NCBI GenBank assembly: GCA_021821425.1 | Contig: JAKACL010000051.1 | Location: forward strand, 1 to 13,435 | Reading direction: 5' to 3' | DNA length: 13,435 nucleotides | Origin: Pseudomonadota bacterium | GTDB lineage: Bacteria > Pseudomonadota > Gammaproteobacteria > Burkholderiales > Thiobacillaceae | Shown: one piece after another, positions 7,815-13,435 of the stretch | Position numbering within the stretch: the first letter of the stretch is position 1 | Layout: each line of letters starts with the position of its first letter | The notes under the pieces: model-generated | Databases searched by the model: none | The model's input: the letters and a program-made list of their open reading frames with translations, nothing else | Told to the model about the DNA's origin: nothing | Program-made: the position numbers and the translations under genes

Positions 7815-8552
7815 TCAGTCGCCGGCCGGCGGCGGCGCCATCAACTGCCAGCGGCCGTCGATCAGGCCTTCCAGCGGCGGGTACAGCTGCTTGTAGGCCA
7901 TCTTGCGGCTCTCGCCGATCCAGTAGCCGAGGTAGAGATAGGGCAGTTCCAGCCGCTTCGCCAGCTCGATCTGCCACAGCACGCCATAGACGCCCAGGCT
8001 GTCGCGGTCGCGCGCGGGATCGAAGAAGGTGTAGACGGCCGAGATGCCATCGTCGATCTGGTCGACCACCGCCACCATCACCAATGTCTCGCCGTCGCGG
8101 AATTCGACCATCACCGAATCGACGTTGGACGACAGCAGAAACTGCGTGTACTGGTCGGGGCCGTCGCGGTCCATGCCGCCGCCGGCATGGCGGCTGCCGA
8201 GGTAGCTGCGATACAGCTGGTAGTGCTCGTCCTTGAAATCGAGCGGCAGGAAGCGCGCGCTCAGGTGCCGGTTGCGCTTGAGGCAGCGGCGCTGGGTGCG
8301 GTTGGGCGTGAATCGGCAGACCTCGACCCGCACCGGCACGCAGGCATCGCACTGCTCGCAGTGAGGGCGGTAGGTGAACTGGCCGCTGCGGCGGAAGCCG
8401 GCGCGGATCAGCGCGCTGTAGGCATGCGCGTCGATCATGTGGGTGGGGGTGGCGACCTGCGAGCGCGCGCGCCGGCCCGGCAGGTAGCTGCAGTCGTAAT
8501 GCGCGGTCAGGTAGAACTGGATGCGCTGGAAAGGCGGTTCGGTCGGGTGCAT
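7815..8552 (-). CDS. bpt: Aspartate/glutamate leucyltransferase (ATE1-like)
   Basis: Bpt transfers leucine from leucyl-tRNA to proteins that begin with Asp or Glu, marking them for the ClpS-ClpAP N-end-rule pathway. The 245-residue product has the ATE-type N-terminal domain: [16 protein letters not shown] (20-35) with C21, and the cysteine cluster [12 protein letters not shown] (65-76; C65, C68, C71). The C-terminal GNAT-like domain carries the YTFFDP segment and [15 protein letters not shown], both typical of the family. Its ATG overlaps the aat stop (TAATG), so the two transferases are translationally coupled. A gap of 121 bases separates it from the downstream lipoprotein gene. Older annotations call this family arginyl-tRNA-protein transferase; in bacteria of this kind leucine is the expected donor, which is family knowledge rather than something the sequence shows. 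Confidence 0.94.
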   Translation of the reverse strand: MHPTEPPFQRIQFYLTAHYDCSYLPGRRARSQVATPTHMIDAHAYSALIRAGFRRSGQFTYRPHCEQCDACVPVRVEVCRFTPNRTQRRCLKRNRHLSARFLPLDFKDEHYQLYRSYLGSRHAGGGMDRDGPDQYTQFLLSSNVDSVMVEFRDGETLVMVAVVDQIDDGISAVYTFFDPARDRDSLGVYGVLWQIELAKRLELPYLYLGYWIGESRKMAYKQLYPPLEGLIDGRWQLMAPPPAGD

Positions 8553-9238
8553 TACGGGTCAAAGGTCCAGGGGCCGCTTCGATGCGGCAAGTTTACCAAT
8601 TCCGTCACCCGCGCCGTGAATGCCGCGCGCGGCATCGTGCGGGCGCCCATGCTGGCCAGGTGCGGGGTTTCCATCTGGCAGTCGATCAGACCGAAATCCC
8701 AGCGCTGAAGTTGCTGCGCCAGCCGCACCAGCGCCACCTTCGATGCATCGGCTACGCGGCTGAACATCGATTCGCCATAGAACATGCGGCCGATCGCCAC
8801 GCCGTAGAGACCGCCGACCAGCTGGCCGTCGCGCCAGGTTTCCACCGAATGCGCATAGCCCGCCTCGAACAGGCGGCTGTAGGCCGCAATCATCACCGGC
8901 GAAATCCAGGTGCCGCCGGCGTCCTCGCGCGGCGCGGCGCAGGCGCGCATCACGTCGGCGAAGGCGCTGTCGACGCGCAGTTCGAAACCGCTATTGCGGA
9001 TGCGCTTGGCGAGCGAGCGGGGGACGCGCACCTCCCCCGGCACCAGCACCATTCGCGGGTCGGGGCACCACCACAGGATCGGCTCGCCGGGATTGAACCA
9101 GGGAAAGATGCCGTGACGGTAGGCGTCCAGCAGGCGCGCCACCGACAGATCGCCGCCCATGGCCAGCAGACCGTTGGGGTCGGCCAGCGCGGTGTCGACC
9201 GGGGGAAAGAATGTGGCGTTTTGGAGACGTTCCGTCAT
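8552..9238 (-). CDS. aat: Leucyl/phenylalanyl-tRNA--protein transferase
   Basis: Aat adds Leu or Phe from charged tRNA to proteins with N-terminal Lys or Arg, creating primary degrons for ClpS-ClpAP. The 228 residues match the family length. Signature segments are [13 protein letters not shown] (20-32), [23 protein letters not shown] (split here as YRHGIFPWF at 40-48 and [12 protein letters not shown] after it), and [18 protein letters not shown] in the second half. The start at 9238 leaves the normal short lead before the conserved block, but its ribosome-binding site is poor. A three-codon frame ATG AAG CCA TGA just upstream (9248-9237) overlaps the start. bpt follows with a one-base overlap. 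Together they supply the two leucylation routes of the bacterial N-end rule. Confidence 0.97.
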   Translation of the reverse strand: MTERLQNATFFPPVDTALADPNGLLAMGGDLSVARLLDAYRHGIFPWFNPGEPILWWCPDPRMVLVPGEVRVPRSLAKRIRNSGFELRVDSAFADVMRACAAPREDAGGTWISPVMIAAYSRLFEAGYAHSVETWRDGQLVGGLYGVAIGRMFYGESMFSRVADASKVALVRLAQQLQRWDFGLIDCQMETPHLASMGARTMPRAAFTARVTELVNLPHRSGPWTFDP

Positions 9239-9291
9239 GGCTTCATGGTATCGGATTCAGCAGGACTTGCGTCCGCACCATCCATAGTATT

Positions 9292-9313
9292 AAGATATTG
9301 ATATCTTCAATAT
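9292..9313. promoter_or_regulatory. Two interlocking dyads in the aat/ompW-like divergent region, candidate operator
   Basis: In an AT-rich patch between the divergent genes, AAGATAT-TG-ATATCTT (9292-9307) and ATATTGA-TATCT-TCAATAT (9295-9313) are both perfect inverted repeats with seven-base arms. They share most bases, so only one could form at a time. A possible rightward promoter is TTGCGT (9267-9272) with TAAGAT (9291-9296), which would place the dyads at the -10 and transcription start of the ompW-like gene. It resembles an FNR site (TTGAT-N4-ATCAA) but is one base too short between TTGA and TCAA. Confidence 0.5.
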
Positions 9314-9332
9314 TGTTTAAACGAGGCCGACC

Positions 9333-9908
9333 ATGAAAACAACCCTGCTTGCCCTGGCATTGATTGCCGCCCTGCCCGCTTCCGCCCTGGCAGACAACTG
9401 GATGATGCGCGTGCGCGCCATCGACATCGCGCCGGACGTCGAGTCGTCCAGCCTGCCCGGCGTCGACGTGTCGGATGAAGCGGTGCCGGAAGTCGACTTC
9501 ACCTATTTCGTTACGCCCAACCTCGGCGTGGAACTGATTCTGGCAACCGCCCGTCATGAAGTGACGCTGAACGGCGTGCGCCTCGGCAAGCTGAATCACC
9601 TGCCGCCGACGCTGCTGCTGCAGTACCACTTCAACCCCACGTCGAGAATCAAGCCGTACGTCGGCGCCGGCCTGAACTACACCCGCTTCTATAATGTCGA
9701 TTTGCCCGGCTTCGACGTCGACAGCAACAGTGTCGGCGGCGCGTTGCAGGCAGGCGTGGACATTGCAGTCACCAAGAATGGCTATATCAACCTCGACGTC
9801 AAAAAAATCTGGATCGACACCACGGTCAAAACAACCGCCGGCGCCACGGTCACCGATCTGGACATCGATCCGGTCGTCTGGGGCATCGGCTACGGGTTCC
9901 GCTTCTGA
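9333..9908 (+). CDS. ompW: OmpW-family outer membrane protein
   Basis: OmpW proteins are eight-stranded outer membrane beta-barrels with a hydrophobic channel, implicated in uptake of small hydrophobic molecules and in stress or oxygen response. The 191-residue precursor has a Sec signal (MKTTLLALALIAALPASALA, cleavage before D21). The mature part begins with WMMRVRAIDIAPD, the family's first strand, followed by alternating amphipathic strands: VDFTYFVTPNLGVELILATARHE's core, LPPTLLLQYHF, and IKPYVGAGLNYTRFYN. It ends in YGFRF, with the terminal phenylalanine used for BAM recognition. GAGG (9323-9326) precedes the ATG. It is smaller than the E. coli protein but complete. It lies divergent from aat and 84 bases before ccoI; a weak hairpin separates it from the latter. 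Confidence 0.92.
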   Translation: MKTTLLALALIAALPASALADNWMMRVRAIDIAPDVESSSLPGVDVSDEAVPEVDFTYFVTPNLGVELILATARHEVTLNGVRLGKLNHLPPTLLLQYHFNPTSRIKPYVGAGLNYTRFYNVDLPGFDVDSNSVGGALQAGVDIAVTKNGYINLDVKKIWIDTTVKTTAGATVTDLDIDPVVWGIGYGFRF

Positions 9909-9954
9909 CAACGCGCGTTTCTTGACGCCAGCGGCCGTTCCGACCTCTCTCCCG

Positions 9955-9980
9955 GATCAGCCGTCTGATCGCGTCCTTTT
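9955..9980 (+). terminator. Weak hairpin with T-run between the ompW-like gene and ccoI
   Basis: GATCA (9955-9959) pairs with TGATC (9966-9970) around a six-base loop, and TTTT follows at 9977-9980 after a GCGTCC spacer. The stem is short and the T-run is offset, so it would be a leaky terminator at best. It ends 12 bases before the ccoI start. Confidence 0.3.
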
Positions 9981-9992
9981 ACGGGGCGATTC

Positions 9993-12494
9993 GTGAGCCG
10001 CTCGTCCGGGCTCACGGACGCCCCTTCTTTTTCGGGCTGTTTTCACTGCGGCCTGCCGGTGCCGGACGGCGCCCTCTATCCCATCCAGTTCGGAGCCGAC
10101 ACCAAACAGGCCTGCTGCCGCGGCTGCCAGGCGGTCGCGCAGACCATCATCGACAGCGGCCAGGGCGCCTACTACACCCACCGCACCGCGTTGCCGGCGA
10201 CGCCGCGCGAAGCCGAAGCCGAACTGGCGCAGCTGGGCCTGTACGACCTGCCGGAAATCCAGGAAAGCTTCGTCAGGACGGAATCGGAGAATATCCGCGA
10301 GGCCGCGCTGATCCTGGAAAACATTGTCTGCGCCGCGTGCATCTGGCTGAACGAACGCCACATCGCCGCGCTGCCGGGCGTACTGTCGGTCGAGATCAAC
10401 TACGCCACGCGGCGGGCGCGGGTGCGCTGGGACAACAGCCGCATCCAGCTCTCCGCGATCCTGAAAGCCGTCTCCGACATCGGCTATATCGCCCACCCCT
10501 TCGACCCCGGCCGCTCCGACGACATCCACCGCCGCGAGCGCAACACCGCGATCAAGCGGCTGGCGATCGCCGGGCTGGGCATGATGCAGGTGATGATGTA
10601 CGCGCTGCCGACCTACACCGCGACCGACATGACCGACGACATCCGGCTGCTGATGCGCTGGGCGAGCCTGATCCTCACCATCCCGGTGGTGGGGTATTCG
10701 GCGTGGCCGTTCTTTATCGGCGCCTGGCGCGATCTGAAACGACGCGCATTGGGCATGGACGTGCCGGTGGCGCTGGGGGTGGGCACCGCCTTCGTCGCCA
10801 GCGTGGTCAGCACCTTTTCCGGCCATGGCGAGGTGTATTACGACTCGGTCACCATGTTCGTGTTTCTGTTGCTGACCGGACGCTTTCTCGAAATGAACGC
10901 GCGTCGTCGCGCCGGCGCGGCGGTAGAAGAGCTGGTGAAGCTGATCCCCGCCGCCACCACGCGGCTGCCCAACTGGCCGGCGCGCGACGAGGAACAGGTG
11001 CCGGTGGCGCGGCTGGCGGTGGGCGACCACGTGCTGGTGCGCCCGGGCGAGACGCTGCCCGCCGACGGCGTGGTGGTCGAAGGCGACAGCGCGGTGAACG
11101 AAGCGATGCTGACCGGCGAATCGCTGCCGGTGTCGAAGAGCGCGGCAGCCAAAGTGGTCGGCGGCAGCCTCAACCAGGCAAGCCCGCTGGTGGTGCGGGT
11201 CGACAAGCTCGGCGCCGACACACGGCTAGCCTCCATCGTGCGCCTGCTCGACCGCGCGCAAAGCGAAAAGCCGCGCATCGGCCAGCTGGCGGATCGCGCC
11301 GCCGCCTGGTTCGTCGGCCTGCTGCTGGTGATTACCGTCGCGGTCGGCCTCGTCTGGTACGCCATCGATCCATCGAAAGTGCTGTGGATCGTGGTGTCGA
11401 TCCTGGTCGTCACCTGCCCCTGCGCGCTCGGCCTCGCCACCCCCGCCGCGCTCACCACCGCCACGGGACGGCTGACGCGGCTGGGCCTGCTGACCACCCG
11501 CGGCCACGCGCTGGAAACGCTGGCGCGAGCCACCGATCTGGTGTTCGACAAGACCGGCACGCTCACCCACGGCCGCCTGTCGGTGCGCCGCGTCGTGCCG
11601 CTGGGCGGGCGTAGCGCCGAAGACGTCAGCCGGATTGCGGCCGCGCTGGAAGCGGGTTCCGAGCATCCCATCGCCCGGGCGTTGCGCGAAGCAGGATCGA
11701 TCAGCCTCACCGCCAGCGATGTCCGCAACACCCCGGGACGCGGCGTCGAAGGTTCGATCAACGGCCAGATCTATCGCGTGGGTTCACCCCGCTACGCCGC
11801 TGCCGGCGAGATGCCGCCGGAATCCGATGGAAGTGCGAGCTGGATAGCACTGGCGCAAGGCAGCGAAACCATCGCCTGGTTCGCGCTGGCCGACACGCTG
11901 CGCGCGGACGCCCCCGCCGCCCTCGCCGCGCTGCAGGAACTGGGCGTGCGCCTGCACCTGCTGTCGGGTGACGCCGAGCCTGCAGTGAAGGCCGTGGCCC
12001 AGCAGCTCGGCATCACCGAGTGGCATGCCGGCGCGCTGCCGGAAGACAAGCTCGCTTACGTGAAATCCTTGCAGCAGCAGGGCCGCATCGTCGCGATGGT
12101 GGGCGACGGCATCAACGACGCACCGGTGCTGGCTGGCGCGCAGGTATCGATCGCGATGGGCGAAGGCGCCGACGTCGCGCAGGCCGCCGCCGACATGGTG
12201 ATGCTCGGCAGCCGGCTGGCCACCCTGGCCGAAGGCGTCGCGCTCGCCCGCAAGACGCAGCAGATCATTCGCCAGAACCTCGGCTGGGCGCTGGGCTATA
12301 ACCTGATCGCCATTCCTGCTGCTGCTTTGGGCCATGTCACGCCGTGGATCGCCGGCATCGGCATGTCGGCGAGCTCGCTGCTGGTAGTGCTGAACGCACT
12401 GCGCCTGTCGGAATTCAAACCCAAGGAATCAGGGGTCAAGGACCAGGATTCAGGGAATGCGCGGCCTCGGGTCGCGGCGAATCCTGACCCCTGA
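9993..12494 (+). CDS. ccoI: Copper-translocating P1B-type ATPase for cbb3 oxidase assembly
   Basis: CcoI (FixI) exports Cu+ across the inner membrane for the CuB centre of cbb3-type cytochrome oxidase. The 833-residue product starts with the extra cysteine domain of this subgroup: CFHCG (16-20) and CCRGC (41-45). A heavy-metal-associated domain with CAAC (113-116) follows. Eight membrane segments frame the actuator TGES (374-377), the transport motif CPC (475-477), phosphorylation site D519 in DKTGTLT, SEHP (556-559), and the hinge GDGINDAP (704-711). YN (769-770) and MSASS (791-795) in the last two membrane helices are the Cu+-site residues. The start is GTG with GGGG seven bases upstream. 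After ALRLSEFKPK, the last ~23 residues are encoded by an inverted-repeat element and are probably not part of the original protein. ccoS follows at once and supports CcoI over a CopA-type efflux pump. Confidence 0.96.
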   Translation: MSRSSGLTDAPSFSGCFHCGLPVPDGALYPIQFGADTKQACCRGCQAVAQTIIDSGQGAYYTHRTALPATPREAEAELAQLGLYDLPEIQESFVRTESENIREAALILENIVCAACIWLNERHIAALPGVLSVEINYATRRARVRWDNSRIQLSAILKAVSDIGYIAHPFDPGRSDDIHRRERNTAIKRLAIAGLGMMQVMMYALPTYTATDMTDDIRLLMRWASLILTIPVVGYSAWPFFIGAWRDLKRRALGMDVPVALGVGTAFVASVVSTFSGHGEVYYDSVTMFVFLLLTGRFLEMNARRRAGAAVEELVKLIPAATTRLPNWPARDEEQVPVARLAVGDHVLVRPGETLPADGVVVEGDSAVNEAMLTGESLPVSKSAAAKVVGGSLNQASPLVVRVDKLGADTRLASIVRLLDRAQSEKPRIGQLADRAAAWFVGLLLVITVAVGLVWYAIDPSKVLWIVVSILVVTCPCALGLATPAALTTATGRLTRLGLLTTRGHALETLARATDLVFDKTGTLTHGRLSVRRVVPLGGRSAEDVSRIAAALEAGSEHPIARALREAGSISLTASDVRNTPGRGVEGSINGQIYRVGSPRYAAAGEMPPESDGSASWIALAQGSETIAWFALADTLRADAPAALAALQELGVRLHLLSGDAEPAVKAVAQQLGITEWHAGALPEDKLAYVKSLQQQGRIVAMVGDGINDAPVLAGAQVSIAMGEGADVAQAAADMVMLGSRLATLAEGVALARKTQQIIRQNLGWALGYNLIAIPAAALGHVTPWIAGIGMSASSLLVVLNALRLSEFKPKESGVKDQDSGNARPRVAANPDP

Positions 12495-12507
12495 CCCCTG
12501 ACCCCTG
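12427..12507. repeat. REP-like inverted repeat across the ccoI/ccoS junction
   Basis: AGGGGTCAAGGACCAGGATT plus C (12431-12451) is the near-complement of the stretch at 12479-12499, matching at 18 of 21 positions, with a 27-base GC-rich centre. On the right, the heptamer CCTGACC is repeated three times (12483-12503) and begins a fourth copy. The element encodes the end of CcoI, contains its TGA stop (12492-12494), and runs to two bases before the ccoS ATG. Its layout suggests a dispersed intergenic palindrome of the REP or MITE type; whether other copies exist cannot be seen here. Confidence 0.8.
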
Positions 12508-12509
12508 CA

Positions 12510-12710
12510 ATGGACATCCTGCTGCTGCTGATTCCCCTGAGCCTCGTCCTCGTCGGCGTCATCGCCTGGGTCATGCTGTGGGCCGCAAAAAGCGGGCAGT
12601 TCGACGATCTCGAAGGCCCTGGCCACAGCGTCGTCATGGACGACGACAACCCGCCCAAGGTCGACGAGGCGTCGAGGTCCCAAGGCGACGCGCACCGAGC
12701 AAAGCGATAG
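12510..12710 (+). CDS. ccoS: cbb3-type cytochrome oxidase assembly protein CcoS
   Basis: CcoS is a small inner-membrane protein needed for cofactor insertion (heme and copper) into cbb3 oxidase. The 66-residue product has one N-terminal membrane helix (residues 2-24, LLLLIPLSLVLVGVIAWVML) followed by the family hallmark WAAKSGQFDDLEGPG (24-38) and a variable acidic to basic tail. It sits in its normal place, directly after ccoI, 15 bases on. No Shine-Dalgarno sequence is present: the bases before the ATG are the CCTGACC repeats, so translation probably depends on coupling to ccoI or works inefficiently. The structural genes ccoNOQP are not in the window. Confidence 0.95.
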   Translation: MDILLLLIPLSLVLVGVIAWVMLWAAKSGQFDDLEGPGHSVVMDDDNPPKVDEASRSQGDAHRAKR

Positions 12711-12720
12711 CCATTCGTCC

Positions 12721-12736
12721 TGATCAGAAGTGATCA
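12721..12736. other. Small hairpin between convergent ccoS and nitroreductase genes
   Basis: TGATCA (12721-12726) and TGATCA (12731-12736) flank a GAAG loop and can pair over six bases. The right part lies inside the last codons of the nitroreductase gene. There is no T-run on either strand, so its role as a terminator is doubtful. Confidence 0.25.
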
Positions 12737-13326
12737 ACCACCACCACCTCGTCCAGCGATAGCTGCCCCGCCCTTGGCCTCGGCTCCCGAACACGCTTGC
12801 CAATGGCAACGAACATCGCAATGACATGCCCATCCGGCAACTGGATCAGCTTCGCGACTTCCCCGAAATCCGACAAATCCATCGGACATGAGTCGTAGCC
12901 CATTCCCTGGGCGGCCAGCATCAGCGTCTGCGCTGCAATGCCGCAGGACCGCATCGCCTCGTCACGCTGCTTTTGCGGGTGTTCACGGTAATACGCGCCA
13001 ATGACGGTCACGATGCCCTCGCGAACGTCATCAGGCGCATTTCTCCAATAGCGATCAGGGTCTTTTTCCCACGCATGAATGTCCGCGCAAAGGACCACCA
13101 ATAACGATGCATCCGTGATTTGAGGCTGCATCCACGACACGGCACGGATGGATTCACGCAATTCCAGGTTTTGCACCAGGACGAAGCGCCAGTGCTGGAT
13201 ATTGAATGCAGACGGAGAAAGCACAGTCAGCGACATCAGTTCTTCAATCTCGCGCTCGGTCATTTTGTGGTTGGCGTCGAATTCCTTGATCGCACGCCGT
13301 GTTTCGATAGCGGTTCTTACATCCAT
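12724..13326 (-). CDS. Nitroreductase-family FMN oxidoreductase
   Basis: The product is a 200-residue member of the FMN-dependent nitroreductase superfamily, which uses NAD(P)H to reduce nitroaromatics, quinones or flavin-like substrates; the actual substrate cannot be read from the sequence. Evidence is the N-terminal FMN-phosphate segment AIETRRAIKEF (6-16), the SPSAFNIQHWRFVLV block (38-52), and the C-terminal half with GIAAQTLMLAAQGMGYDSCPM (in positions about 128-148) and the VIAMFVAIGKRVREPRPR strand with its Arg-rich phosphate contacts. There is no signal peptide, so it is cytosolic. The start has a good AGGAG site six bases upstream. The gene converges on ccoS with 13 bases between stops and faces a probable divergent regulator beyond the right edge. 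Confidence 0.93.
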   Translation of the reverse strand: MDVRTAIETRRAIKEFDANHKMTEREIEELMSLTVLSPSAFNIQHWRFVLVQNLELRESIRAVSWMQPQITDASLLVVLCADIHAWEKDPDRYWRNAPDDVREGIVTVIGAYYREHPQKQRDEAMRSCGIAAQTLMLAAQGMGYDSCPMDLSDFGEVAKLIQLPDGHVIAMFVAIGKRVREPRPRAGQLSLDEVVVVDHF

Positions 13327-13390
13327 TCCTTACTCCTGGTGGGTGATATGGCCAGATGCCGGGAGTCATGCTATCGACAGACTTCAATCA

Positions 13391-13435
13391 ATGTAAGAAT
13401 GCACATTCCTGTCATGTACTTACACTTTGTATACC
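13391..13435. promoter_or_regulatory. Candidate operator upstream of the nitroreductase gene
   Basis: The AT-richer stretch at the right edge contains GAATG-CA-CATTC (13397-13408), a perfect five-base dyad, flanked by TGTAAG (13392-13397) and CTTACA (13419-13424), and then GTATAC (13429-13434). Nitroreductase genes of this type are often controlled by a divergently encoded HxlR-type regulator, and repeated GTA/TAC elements fit that, but this is inference. The region runs off the window. Confidence 0.4.

Noticed and set aside
9298..9310. A canonical FNR/ANR box upstream of the ompW-like gene
   Set aside because: The halves TTGA and TCAA are five bases apart instead of six, so the site breaks the consensus.
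9957..11030. A 357-codon minus-strand frame under ccoI
   Set aside because: Product is Arg/His/Gly-rich and repeats no known motif; ccoI is unambiguous there.
1..13435. CRISPR arrays, tRNA or rRNA genes, transposases, toxin-antitoxin or defence genes
   Set aside because: No regularly spaced repeats, cloverleaf-like segments or proteins of these families were visible on either strand.

Overview
The window is a GC-rich, gene-dense bacterial chromosome segment. The gene set (hrcA followed directly by hemH, a flavocytochrome c sulfide dehydrogenase pair, ccoI-ccoS for cbb3 oxidase assembly, Aat plus Bpt) points to a sulfur-oxidising betaproteobacterium, plausibly Thiobacillus-like. That assignment rests on gene content and protein character only; no database search was possible.

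Layout. Positions 2-2043 (+) hold the 3' part of hrcA and a translationally coupled ferrochelatase gene hemH. Positions 2228-3824 (+) hold fccA-fccB, a monoheme cytochrome c and a Tat-exported FAD protein that oxidise sulfide, closed by a strong intrinsic terminator at 3844-3872. Positions 4087-9238 hold a long minus-strand series, read from the right: aat, bpt, a zincin-like lipoprotein, thyA, folA, an 80-residue protein of unknown function and a membrane diguanylate cyclase. A possible 38-codon ORF lies between the cyclase and the fccB terminator. From 9333 (+) come an OmpW-family porin gene, the copper P-type ATPase gene ccoI and ccoS. The window closes with a convergent nitroreductase gene (12724-13326, -) and its regulatory region, which continues past the right edge.

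How the genes fit together. Three themes recur. The first is respiration on reduced sulfur: FccAB feeds electrons into c-type cytochromes, HemH supplies heme, and CcoI and CcoS provide copper and cofactor maturation for a high-affinity cbb3 oxidase whose structural genes are not in the window. The second is proteostasis: HrcA represses heat-shock genes, and Aat and Bpt both add leucine to protein N-termini for ClpAPS degradation. The third is one-carbon and nucleotide metabolism: ThyA makes dTMP and dihydrofolate, which FolA recycles.

Most of the window is ordinary housekeeping and respiratory content. I found no defence system, CRISPR array, tRNA, rRNA or transposase, and no clear undescribed multi-gene system. 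The points most worth a second look are a lipobox after the Tat motif of FccB, a repeat element that now encodes the end of CcoI and sits where the ccoS ribosome-binding site should be, two interlocking dyads between aat and the ompW-like gene, the possible 38-codon ORF, and the HELAH lipoprotein joined to thyA-folA.
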